NCBI GenBank assembly: GCA_022566235.1
Contig: JADFJI010000015.1
Span: 1 to 15,529 of the forward strand
From: Chloroflexota bacterium
Lineage (GTDB): Bacteria; Chloroflexota; Dehalococcoidia; Plut-88900
Direction: 5' to 3'
DNA length: 15,529 nt
Positions 7,547 through 14,128 of this stretch are shown piece after piece (position 1 is the stretch's first letter; each line of letters opens with the position of its first letter). A program made the position numbers and the translations under genes. The notes under the pieces are model-generated. The model worked only from the letters and a program-made list of their open reading frames with translations. It ran no database searches and was not told the DNA's origin.

Positions 7547-8800
7547 ATGTCAAGCAGAAACTTGTATACAGCGCTCAGCCACGCTCCTGTGCGTGCCGCC
7601 GGAAATGACGTGGACCTGTCGATCTACCGCGAGGCTGGTGAGCCCACCTATGGCACGTTTAAATTCACAGCTCCTGCCGAGGGCCTAGTTCAAGTTAATG
7701 GCCCCCATAGCTCGGAATTCGAATGGACTGACCAATTTGAGATTGCATACACAAAAATGGGGGCCAAAGGCCCACTTGTGCTGCTCTTGCATGGCGTCCC
7801 TACCAATCGAGCGCAATGGGAGGACATCCAGAGACACCTCGGCAGGTTCTGTGAAACCATCGCCATCGATATGCTGGGCATGGGTGAGAGCACCAAGCCT
7901 AGTCAGTACGGCAAGAAAACCGACAAGCGCGACAACGACCTGTGGTACTGGAAACACGATGTGGACTACATCGAAAAGCTCATGCAACACGAGTACCCTG
8001 GCCGCAAGTTCATCTTTATCGCCGATGATTGGGGAAGTGGTATTAACTCCCATTACGCGGCCAGACACAACGATCGTTTGGATGCTTTCGTTCAATTGGA
8101 TCCCATCGCTTTCGATGGATACCCAGTAAACGAGATCCAAGCTATTGGCCGTGCCTCCATGATCCCGAACACGCCGGAAGGCGACGCAATGTTTGCCGCC
8201 GCCTTCGGTGCGTTTGATCAGACTCTCGTGCAGATCTTCAAGACCATGGTGCACAACCCTGCTGTGTACAATCAATACAAGCTGAAACTGATCACATTCC
8301 CATATGTTGACGTTGATTACGAAAGGAACGGTACGGGAGATGGAGTTACTGATGTTGCGACATCTACCACACTTAGATTGAAGATGCACAACATCCGTGT
8401 GCTCGCCGATCGTGCTGCGATCCTCAGCCCTGCCCTGCTTTTGCCCTATGACGCTGAAAAGAACCCGGAGGGTGTCAAATACGAAAACATTACCGTCCCT
8501 ACGCTTATCATGTGGGGAGAGTATGACAATATGATGCCTGCAGCTCAAACTCAGCGATTCGCAAATGTTCTCGGCACCGACGATGTCCAGTTGACGTCAG
8601 TGCCCCGTGCTGGCCATTTCGCTGGAACCGACCAACCCAAGTTCGTTGCAGACACCATCGTTAACTTTATTCGCCGGGTAAAGGGCCGCCGGGCCCTGGC
8701 AGACATCAATCTCGGTAACGAAGGCATCTGGAAGGGCGATGAACGCCTCATGATAGAAGACCTCCGAGAGATTAATGGCCTTGCAGCGAAATCCCAGTAA
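7547..8800 (+). CDS. Alpha/beta hydrolase, epoxide hydrolase / haloalkane dehalogenase type
   Basis: 417 residues, cytoplasmic, no signal peptide. A GGAGGAGAG Shine-Dalgarno at 7532-7540 supports the ATG. The catalytic set is complete: oxyanion motif HGVP at 82-85, Asp nucleophile D161 with the neighbouring W162 in the motif DDWGSG, acid D327 in WGEYD after a beta strand, and H357 in AGHF. An Asp nucleophile followed by Trp is shared by haloalkane dehalogenases and epoxide hydrolases. The HGxP motif with Val rather than the HGNP Asn of many dehalogenases leans toward epoxide hydrolase or a type I/III dehalogenase. The protein is longer than the usual 290-330, with about 60 extra residues at the N-terminus, a large cap (about 185-300) and a charged tail of about 35. 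Sampled GC is 31/60 (8101-8160), lower than flanking housekeeping genes. Probably acquired with the islet; the substrate is unknown. Confidence 0.9.
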   Translation: MSSRNLYTALSHAPVRAAGNDVDLSIYREAGEPTYGTFKFTAPAEGLVQVNGPHSSEFEWTDQFEIAYTKMGAKGPLVLLLHGVPTNRAQWEDIQRHLGRFCETIAIDMLGMGESTKPSQYGKKTDKRDNDLWYWKHDVDYIEKLMQHEYPGRKFIFIADDWGSGINSHYAARHNDRLDAFVQLDPIAFDGYPVNEIQAIGRASMIPNTPEGDAMFAAAFGAFDQTLVQIFKTMVHNPAVYNQYKLKLITFPYVDVDYERNGTGDGVTDVATSTTLRLKMHNIRVLADRAAILSPALLLPYDAEKNPEGVKYENITVPTLIMWGEYDNMMPAAQTQRFANVLGTDDVQLTSVPRAGHFAGTDQPKFVADTIVNFIRRVKGRRALADINLGNEGIWKGDERLMIEDLREINGLAAKSQ

Positions 8801-8974
8801 ACAGGCTCGTCGGCCCGATGCTCTGGCCTTACGTCTCATAGAGGCCCTGCACGTGGTACCGGCGGATCGTTAGCAGGTCCCGCATCTATTCAGAGCGCCC
8901 TGTACCGGACGGACCCTGCTCTGTTTCCGGTAATAACAGTCCATGGGCGCCTCGACCACCTTCAGGTTTTGCCA

Positions 8975-9048
8975 GCGGCCCAGGCCGTCCTGGCCAAGTG
9001 CCTGGACCTGATGGGCATGTCCGCCCCAGAGCGGATGTGAAGGGCACA
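8975..9048 (+). repeat. argS: Direct repeat of the argS 3' end, right copy
   Basis: A vestigial copy of the last 22 codons of argS: it reads AAQAVLAKCLDLMGMSAPERM and then a TGA stop, against AAQTVLAKCLDLMGMAAPERM with TAA in the real gene. Of 74 bases, 70 match 6129-6202 without gaps. Upstream of 8975 the sequence is unrelated to argS, so this is a gene end and not a functional gene. It marks the right boundary of the islet. Confidence 0.93.
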
Positions 9049-9075
9049 CGGTACAGGCCCCCATACCCCCTTCAA

Positions 9076-9095
9076 AGTCCCGACGGGTCGGGACT
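9076..9095. repeat. GTCCCGA hairpin, copy 2
   Basis: AGTCCCGA / TCGGGACT, a perfect 8-bp stem with a CGGG loop, 31 nt beyond the stop codon of the gamma-CA-like gene. On the reverse strand it is followed by TTTG only, so any terminator role would be weak. It has the same arms as the elements at 4475-4491 and 9745-9761. Confidence 0.65.
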
Positions 9096-9125
9096 CCTTG
9101 CTCCCATTGACTGCCTGATGAAGAA

Positions 9126-9629
9126 TTATTGCATGTCGGATTTGTACCTCTTCGCCATATCCGTATACAGCTTGCTGGTGGTCTTCAGCCACTCCCGCCA
9201 TTTCTCCTGTAACGGCCTGACCTGGGCCGGCACCCCCGCCACGAAGGAGTAGGGCGGGACCCGGGCCCCCTCCTTCACCACCGCGCCCGCGGCTATCAGG
9301 CAGAACTCCCCTATCTCTGCGCCGTCCAGGATAGTGGCGTTGATCCCCACCAGGACGTTGTTCCCGATCCTCCTGGCCTCGATGATGGCCCCGTGCCCAA
9401 TGGTGACGTCCTCGCCGATGTCCAGGTCTCCGGCGTGAATGACGGAGTTGTCCTGTATGCTGGTCCTTGCGCCTATCCGGGTGAGGCCGTGGTCGCCCCG
9501 GATCACCGCCCCGGGCCACACGCTGGCCTCCTCCCCTATCTCCACGTTTCCTATCACCACCGCCGCCTCGTCGATGTAGGCCGAAGGGGCTATTTTTGGA
9601 TGCTTTCCCTCGAAACCTCGGACCGTCAT
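9126..9629 (-). CDS. Gamma-carbonic-anhydrase-like hexapeptide-repeat protein
   Basis: 167 residues forming a left-handed beta-helix with hexapeptide repeats (about 10-125) and a C-terminal helix (about 138-165), the usual layout and length of the gamma-CA/YrdA family. The start is firm: TAAGGAGG at 9636-9643 (reverse strand) is 6 nt before the ATG. Conserved features include R44-G-D46 (RGD), Q59 in IQD, and two of the three zinc histidines, H65 (SVIH) and H79 (TIGH). The third zinc His, normally five residues after H79, is Glu84 (GHGAIIEARRIG). Carbonic anhydrase activity is therefore doubtful, although Glu can ligate metal. The gene stands alone on the reverse strand, beside the right end of the islet. 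It could also be an acetyltransferase-like relative, but the RGD/IQD pattern favours the gamma-CA branch. Confidence 0.92.
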   Translation of the reverse strand: MTVRGFEGKHPKIAPSAYIDEAAVVIGNVEIGEEASVWPGAVIRGDHGLTRIGARTSIQDNSVIHAGDLDIGEDVTIGHGAIIEARRIGNNVLVGINATILDGAEIGEFCLIAAGAVVKEGARVPPYSFVAGVPAQVRPLQEKWREWLKTTSKLYTDMAKRYKSDMQ

Positions 9630-9715
9630 CTATGGCCTCCTTAGGATTCTGAACGGGTCTCGTGACCCGGGGTCTACATTCTTTCTGAGGGGTGAGTTTA
9701 CCCCCTCTTCCATTC

Positions 9716-9822
9716 TCCCCCTTGAAGGGGGAAAGTCCCGACTCGTCCCGATACTCGGGACATACCCAATTTATCCCCCCTTCCTGGCCAGGCCTGTCCT
9801 GAGCTTGCCGAAGGGAAGGGGG
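9716..9822. repeat. Composite intergenic repeat with nested hairpins
   Basis: Several units lie in a row. First, TCCCCCTT/AAGGGGGA at 9716-9732. Second, the 17-nt GTCCCGATACTCGGGAC palindrome at 9745-9761, identical to the one before argS. Third, a CCCCCTTCC/GGAAGGGGG stem (9776-9784 with 9814-9822) whose loop holds CCTGTCCTGAGCTTGCCGAA, a string resembling the TGAGCTTGTCGAAG family of widespread bacterial intergenic repeats. One repeat appears to have inserted into another. Confidence 0.7.
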
Positions 9823-9877
9823 CAGGGGGATGGTCGAAAGTGTTATCAAACACTCTCCCTCATCTCGCTGTGAAATC

Positions 9878-9893
9878 TAGCATAGTTATGCTA
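9878..9893. promoter_or_regulatory. 16-bp palindrome upstream of trpS
   Basis: TAGCATA, GT, TATGCTA: perfect 7-bp arms around 2 nt, 41 nt before the trpS start. The position and symmetry suit a transcription-factor site. TATGCT at 9887-9892 could serve as a -10 box, but no matching -35 is visible. The binder is unknown. Confidence 0.35.
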
Positions 9894-9933
9894 AACTTCA
9901 AACCCGTTCGGCCCATAGGAGTCAATCGTACAT

Positions 9934-10929
9934 ATGTGTGCCCAAAAAAAGGGTAGAGTCTTCTCCGGCGCCCGGCCCACGGGCCGACAGCACATCGGCA
10001 ACTACCTGGGAGCCATCAAGAACTATGTCGCCCTCCAGGACGAGTACGACTGTATCTACTGCGCCGTCGATATCCACGCCCTCACCACCTTAGAGAACAC
10101 AGACAAACTCCAGGAAAACATCCAGGAGATGATGCTGGACTGGCTGGCCGCAGGCCTGGACCCCCAGCGGAGCATCCTCTTCGTCCAGTCCCACGTCCCC
10201 GAGGTCATGGTCCTCCATACCCTCCTCAGCATGGTGACGCCCTACAGTTGGTTGACCCGGGTCCCCTCCTTCAAAGAGAAGGCGAGACAGCAGCCCGAAA
10301 ACATTAACTACGGCCTGCTAGGATACCCGGTGCTCATGACCGCGGACATAGTCATCTACAAGGCCGACACGGTGCCCGTGGGCGAGGACCAGTTGGCCCA
10401 CCTGGAGCTGGCCCGAGAGATAGTAAGGCGGTTCAACCACCTCTTCAGCCCCACCTTCCCAGAGCCCCAGCCAAAGCTGACCCAGGCCCCGCTGATAGTG
10501 GGTCTGGACGGCAGCCAGAAGATGAGCAAGAGCCTGAACAACCACATAGAACTGGCGGCCACACCGGAGGAGACCCACAAGCGTGTGATGACCGCCATGA
10601 CCGATCCCCAGAGGCAACGCAAGACCGATCCGGGCCGGCCCGAGGTCTGCAACGTCTACAGCCTGCACCAGCAGTTCAATCCCGATAAGCTGGACGACAT
10701 CGCCTACAAGTGTCGAAATGCCCTGAGGGGGTGTGTCGAGTGCAAGGGGATGCTGGCCGATGGCATCAACCGGGAGCTGAAGCCTTTTCGTGAGCGGAGA
10801 CAAGGCCTGGTCGAAAGGCCTGGGTATGTCAAGGAAGTGCTGGCCGATGGGGCCCAAAGGGCCAGCGTCATAGCCCGGGAAACCCTGTTGGAGGTGGAGG
10901 AGAAGATGGGGCTCAAGGCAAAGGCCTAG
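9934..10929 (+). CDS. trpS: Tryptophanyl-tRNA synthetase
   Basis: 331 residues, the normal bacterial TrpS length. The class I motifs are clear: GARPTGRQHIGNY with HIGN at 20-23, the tryptophan-pocket segment YPVLMTADIVIYKAD followed by VPVGEDQ in the middle, and KMSKS at 196-200. It charges tRNA-Trp in the cytoplasm. The ATG at 9934 sits 12 nt after AGGAG, slightly far, but the protein begins as expected for the family. The stop TAG (10927-10929) overlaps the GTG of the next gene by one base, so the two are probably co-translated. No T-box or other leader element was seen upstream. Confidence 0.97.
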   Translation: MCAQKKGRVFSGARPTGRQHIGNYLGAIKNYVALQDEYDCIYCAVDIHALTTLENTDKLQENIQEMMLDWLAAGLDPQRSILFVQSHVPEVMVLHTLLSMVTPYSWLTRVPSFKEKARQQPENINYGLLGYPVLMTADIVIYKADTVPVGEDQLAHLELAREIVRRFNHLFSPTFPEPQPKLTQAPLIVGLDGSQKMSKSLNNHIELAATPEETHKRVMTAMTDPQRQRKTDPGRPEVCNVYSLHQQFNPDKLDDIAYKCRNALRGCVECKGMLADGINRELKPFRERRQGLVERPGYVKEVLADGAQRASVIARETLLEVEEKMGLKAKA

Positions 10930-11753
10930 TGCTGGACATACCCTCTTCTGCACGGGGAAAGTCGGCCTACGACGTCGCCCACGAAGCCGTCATGGAGGCC
11001 GGCCGGCTTCTAGTGAGGGGCTACGGGGAGACGAAGCAGATCTCCTTCAAGGGCCGGGGGAACGTGGTCACCAATCTGGACCTCGAAGTAGAGGCCAGCG
11101 TCATACAGCTCCTTCTCCAGGAATACCCGGACTTCGGCATTCTCTCGGAAGAGCGAGAGGCCATCCCGGGTAAGGGCGAATACACCTGGATACTGGACCC
11201 CCTGGACGGCACTCGTAACTTCGCCTCAGGCAACCCATTTTTCTCGGTGAATATCGGCCTGGTACGGGGTAATGAAGTAGTGCTGGGGCTGACCTACGAC
11301 CCGTTGCGAGAGGAGCTGTTCCACGCTATCAAGGGCCAGGGGGCCTTTGTCAACGGGTCTCCAATCTCCGTATCCAAACAGGACTCAGTTCAGGCCTCGG
11401 TACTGGCCCTGGACATGGGATACAGCGAGGAGTTGGCCCGCAAGGCGTGCGAAATGCTGATTTTCCTGTGGCCCGGGATGCAGACGACAAGGATAATGGG
11501 GTCGGCGGCCCTGGGCCTGGCGTATGCCGCCACAAGCCGGGTCGATCTCTATTTTCACCATTTCCTCGCCCCCTGGGACCTGGTCAGCGGTATTCTGCTG
11601 GTCCAGGAGGCCGGTGGCGTGATAACCCAGGGCAATGGAGGGCCGGTAAGCCCCTGGAGCAGGAGCGTCATCGCCTCAAGCAAGGCTATTCACGCCGATT
11701 TCCTCAGGCGGACCGAAGGATGCGAGTGGCGGAAGGCGATAATTGAGGAATAG
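10929..11753 (+). CDS. Inositol monophosphatase family protein
   Basis: 274 residues, the typical length for this Mg-dependent sugar phosphatase family. Metal-binding motifs are present: SEE at 73-75, DPLDGTRNF at 90-98 (D90, D93) and the second signature PWDLVSG with D217. The substrate could be inositol phosphate, histidinol phosphate, fructose bisphosphate or PAP, because the family is broad and nothing here settles it. The GTG start overlaps the trpS stop (TAGTG), which suggests translational coupling. A start at the ATG of residue 22 would cut into the first helix and is less likely. The stop lies 24 nt from the end of the convergent YdbC-like gene, with no T-tailed hairpin between them. 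Confidence 0.93.
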   Translation: MLDIPSSARGKSAYDVAHEAVMEAGRLLVRGYGETKQISFKGRGNVVTNLDLEVEASVIQLLLQEYPDFGILSEEREAIPGKGEYTWILDPLDGTRNFASGNPFFSVNIGLVRGNEVVLGLTYDPLREELFHAIKGQGAFVNGSPISVSKQDSVQASVLALDMGYSEELARKACEMLIFLWPGMQTTRIMGSAALGLAYAATSRVDLYFHHFLAPWDLVSGILLVQEAGGVITQGNGGPVSPWSRSVIASSKAIHADFLRRTEGCEWRKAIIEE

Positions 11754-11777
11754 GCCTGAGAGGGTCGGACAGATCGC

Positions 11778-12425
11778 TCAGCTGCCCGCGGTAAGGACCC
11801 GCCAGGAGCCTTCCAGCGATATGAGGTGGCCCCGGAGGGCTCCCACATCGCCTTCAACCGCCGCCCGTGCTCTCAGGCCTGGGAATATGTTATCTATGTA
11901 GGCCAGGTGGGAAGTTCGATCCTGCCACACAGTAGTAACCAGATATCTATCTCCACCGTCCCGAACACGCCAGAACATCCCACCCAGCATACCCTCGGCC
12001 TTACCCATCCCCGGAATCCAGGAATCCCTCTGCATTTCTAGGAAGTGTCCCTCTCTCCCCTTCTTCAAGGTGCAGTCTGCCACCCTGATGATCTTCCCCT
12101 CTTCCAGAGCATCCAGGATCATCCCCCGGGACCCGGGCATCGCCATCATGTCGCCGAACAGAGTCACCGAGATCGACCGGTAGGTCTGGCTCTGTTCACT
12201 TTCGGCAACGATTTCAAGGTGCAGGCGGCCCATGAAGGACTCGTAAGAGGTGAGGTCTCGCCAGAGGGAGATGATGCAAGCTGTGTTCTTGCTCCTCGTG
12301 TCCCATCCGCCGATCTGGCCCAGGAAACCGGGGGCAGAGGCCAGCTTTCCCCACCCGCCCTGGGCGGCGGAAAAGGAGGCCCTGGCCTCCTCTTCGACAT
12401 CGCAGACTATCCACTTTAGCAGCAC
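11778..12425 (-). CDS. YdbC-like protein with DUF4937-type domain, two ferredoxin-like repeats
   Basis: 215 residues that resemble the Bacillus YdbC / DUF4937 family, recalled from motifs. The first half has LLKWIVCDVEEE, FLGQIGGWDTRSKNTACIIS and a YRSISVTLFGD segment. The second half has IRVADCTLKKGREGHFLEMQ, WIPGMGKAEGMLGGMFWRV and an LVTTVWQDRTSHLAYIDNIF stretch. Both halves look like antibiotic-biosynthesis-monooxygenase-type (dimeric alpha/beta barrel) domains, so the chain may act as a built-in dimer. No reaction is known for this family; heme or small-ligand binding is possible. The GTG start at 12425 has GGGAGG at 12437-12442 (reverse strand). It reads away from the HpaB-like gene across 187 nt, so the two may share a control region. 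Confidence 0.85.
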   Translation of the reverse strand: MLLKWIVCDVEEEARASFSAAQGGWGKLASAPGFLGQIGGWDTRSKNTACIISLWRDLTSYESFMGRLHLEIVAESEQSQTYRSISVTLFGDMMAMPGSRGMILDALEEGKIIRVADCTLKKGREGHFLEMQRDSWIPGMGKAEGMLGGMFWRVRDGGDRYLVTTVWQDRTSHLAYIDNIFPGLRARAAVEGDVGALRGHLISLEGSWRVLTAGS

Positions 12426-12612
12426 AGGGTCTCAGCCTCCCTCGGGAGAGGAGATACAAGCCACTTGCACCGCCCTCGTGTTGCCACAACCCACCGCCTG
12501 GGGTAGGATGGGGCCGCTTTGGGGCGACGCCCAATCTTGTTCATCCAGTGTCACAACATACGATTCTACATCCTGCCGAACCACGCTTAAACCCTTTGAT
12601 GCGAGGTAGACC
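12426..12612. other. Divergent YdbC-like / HpaB-like intergenic region
   Basis: 187 nt holding the Shine-Dalgarno sites of both flanking genes: GGGAGG for the reverse gene at 12437-12442 and GAGGT for the forward gene at 12602-12606. A weak forward promoter candidate is listed separately. No clear palindrome was seen. Confidence 0.55.
12537..12564 (+). promoter_or_regulatory. Weak promoter candidate for the HpaB-like gene
   Basis: TTGTTC at 12537-12542 (3 of 6 to the -35 consensus) and TACGAT at 12559-12564 (4 of 6 to the -10 consensus), spacing 16. This would give a leader of about 40 nt. Consensus match only. Confidence 0.2.
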
Positions 12613-14064
12613 ATGGGACTGAGGAACGGAGAAGAGTATCGAGAATCGATCAGGGACGGCAGAGAGGTCTACTACGACGGCGAGCTGGTCGAGGACGTCA
12701 CGCAGCACCCGGCCTTCAAACCTATAATCGACGTTCGGGCCCGCATGTACGACATGCAGTTCGAGGACCAGTTCAAGCAGGTGCTGACCTTCGAGCGGGG
12801 AAACGGGACCAGGGCCTGCCGCGCCTTCAAACCTCCCAGGGCTCAGGAGGACCTGGTGGCCCAGCGAAGATATGTGGAGACGGTGCTGAATGAGGTCGCC
12901 GGCGTGGTGCAGCGGGTGGGTGACGACACCGTATGTGAGCTGTGGTCCATGTACGATAACATCGAGATGCTACGGGGCTTCAATCCCCTGTTCGCCGAAA
13001 ACGTAGAGAGCCACATCGAGAGACTGATGGAACTGGACCTTTTCCACGTCAGCGGCAACACGGACCCCAAGGGCGATAGAAGCCGTCCCCCCCAGGAGCA
13101 GGACCCGGACATGCTTCTCCACGTAGTGGATGAGCGGGACGACGGCATCGTGGTGAGGGGCGCTAAATACGAGACGGCCGCCTGCTACGCCAACCAGGGC
13201 TTCATCAAGCCCACCATAGGCCAGTGGGGCGAGGCCATGAAGGACTACGCAGTGGGATTCATCACCCCCATGAACGCCAAGGGCCTAAAGCTGATCTGCC
13301 GCACCGCCCTGGCCGTAGGCAAGGACCCCAGGGACTACCCCATCGCCACCAGGTTCGACGAGATAGATACACTGCTCATCTTCGACGACGTGCTGGTGCC
13401 CTGGGAGAACGTCCTCTTCTCCCGGGTGCCCGAGGCCGCCGCCTATATCCGGGGCACCCTCCACCGCTACGTGGTCTTCCCATTCCTGCTGCGGACCCTT
13501 TTCCGGGCCGACATGCTCCTGGGGACGGCGTTCCTGAACATAGAGCAGACGGGACTGGAGAAGGTGCCCCAGGTACGGGAGAAGCTGACCACCCTGATGT
13601 GCTACCGGGAGACCATCAACGCCCACCTTCAGGCATCCATCTACAGTGCTCAGACCAGCCCCGGGGGACTGTGCATGCCCAATCAGCCCATCGTGTACGC
13701 GGGCAGGGTATTCGCTTCCACAAACCTCCCCACCATGGTGGCCCACGTCCGAGAGCTGGCCGGAGGCCAGGTCCAACTGACCCCAGACACCGCCTCCTGG
13801 AACAACCCGGAGGTGCGGAAGTATCTGGAGAAGTACTACGCCATCCGTGATTGGGGCATGGAGGACAGGATAAAGCTCCTCCTTTTCACCCGGGACCTGG
13901 TGGACTCCTCCATGGCCGGACACAATCTATCCTTCCAGCTCTTCGCCCAGAGTCCTCCCTACGCCAACCTGGTGGCCATGTTTAACAGCTTCGACCCGAC
14001 ACCCATGAAGAAGCTGGTCAGAAAGGCCGCCGACCTCTCCGACGTGGTGTTGAAGGAGGGCTGA
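12613..14064 (+). CDS. 4-hydroxyphenylacetate 3-hydroxylase (HpaB) family flavin-dependent oxygenase
   Basis: 483 residues, normal for HpaB-type oxygenases, which use reduced FAD from a separate reductase to hydroxylate phenols. The N-terminus (GEEYRESIRDGREVYYDGE, then DVTQHPAF) is typical. The middle has FHVSGNTDPKGDRSRP at 144-159, GIVVRGAKYETAA at 178-190 and FDEIDTLLIFDDVLVPWENV at 248-267. The C-terminal four-helix domain follows. The same fold includes 4-hydroxybutyryl-CoA dehydratase, but the CxxxC pair and downstream His/Cys ligands of its iron-sulfur cluster are not seen, which favours an oxygenase. No flavin reductase (HpaC) gene is in the window. GAGGT at 12602-12606 supports the ATG. 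The substrate is unknown; the following DUF1028 and M20 genes suggest an amide- or amino-acid-linked aromatic compound (inference). Confidence 0.93.
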   Translation: MGLRNGEEYRESIRDGREVYYDGELVEDVTQHPAFKPIIDVRARMYDMQFEDQFKQVLTFERGNGTRACRAFKPPRAQEDLVAQRRYVETVLNEVAGVVQRVGDDTVCELWSMYDNIEMLRGFNPLFAENVESHIERLMELDLFHVSGNTDPKGDRSRPPQEQDPDMLLHVVDERDDGIVVRGAKYETAACYANQGFIKPTIGQWGEAMKDYAVGFITPMNAKGLKLICRTALAVGKDPRDYPIATRFDEIDTLLIFDDVLVPWENVLFSRVPEAAAYIRGTLHRYVVFPFLLRTLFRADMLLGTAFLNIEQTGLEKVPQVREKLTTLMCYRETINAHLQASIYSAQTSPGGLCMPNQPIVYAGRVFASTNLPTMVAHVRELAGGQVQLTPDTASWNNPEVRKYLEKYYAIRDWGMEDRIKLLLFTRDLVDSSMAGHNLSFQLFAQSPPYANLVAMFNSFDPTPMKKLVRKAADLSDVVLKEG

Positions 14065-14068
14065 GTCC

Positions 14069-14128
14069 ATGGGCACCAGTGACCGAGAGAATCTGGCAGA
14101 AAGGCAACCTAGAGGAATAAGACAATGA
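14069..14128 (+). CDS. Possible 19-residue peptide between hpaB-like and DUF1028
   Basis: A 20-codon ORF including stop, MGTSDRENLAERQPRGIRQ. It is preceded by GGAGG at 14055-14059, 9 nt before the ATG, and its TGA stop overlaps the DUF1028 start as ATGA (14125-14128). Both features fit a real coupled micro-ORF. An ORF this short can also arise by chance, and the GGAGG lies inside the end of the upstream gene, so this is tentative. No similarity recognised. Confidence 0.3.
   Translation: MGTSDRENLAERQPRGIRQ

Larger units (their letters stand above)
8801..9125. other. Gene-free region between the hydrolase and the gamma-CA-like gene
   Basis: 325 nt without a supported gene. The first 174 nt show no match to the neighbours and no T-tailed terminator. 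The argS 3'-end copy follows at 8975-9048, then a GTCCCGA hairpin at 9076-9095 close to the stop of the reverse-strand gene. Confidence 0.6.
9644..9933. other. Divergent gamma-CA / trpS intergenic region
   Basis: 290 nt without a gene, mostly occupied by nested inverted repeats (about 9713-9830) and, nearer trpS, a 16-bp palindrome at 9878-9893. An AGGAG at 9917-9921 lies 12 nt before the trpS ATG. No strong -35/-10 pair was found. Confidence 0.55.

Noticed and set aside
7685..8548. Long reverse-strand ORF of 287 codons.
   Set aside because: It is antisense to the hydrolase, whose catalytic motifs are unmistakable; the antisense translation shows no recognisable family.
8829..8885. Reverse-strand fragment reading MRDLLTIRRYHVQGLYET, faintly like the start of an IS21-type transposase.
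   Set aside because: Only 18 codons, bounded by stops, and the similarity is from memory and does not continue.
9076..9095. Intrinsic terminator for the gamma-CA-like gene.
   Set aside because: The stem is strong but is followed by only three T residues on the reverse strand, and the same hairpin arms occur away from gene ends, so a repeat is the better label.
8962..9849. Reverse-strand ORF of 295 codons across the gamma-CA-like gene and both spacers.
   Set aside because: It runs in another frame through the real gene and through repeats, is low in complexity, and has no Shine-Dalgarno.
12432..12614. Reverse-strand 60-codon ORF between the YdbC-like and HpaB-like genes.
   Set aside because: It covers the shared promoter region, starts on the same CCATGG as the HpaB-like gene, and has no Shine-Dalgarno or recognisable sequence.
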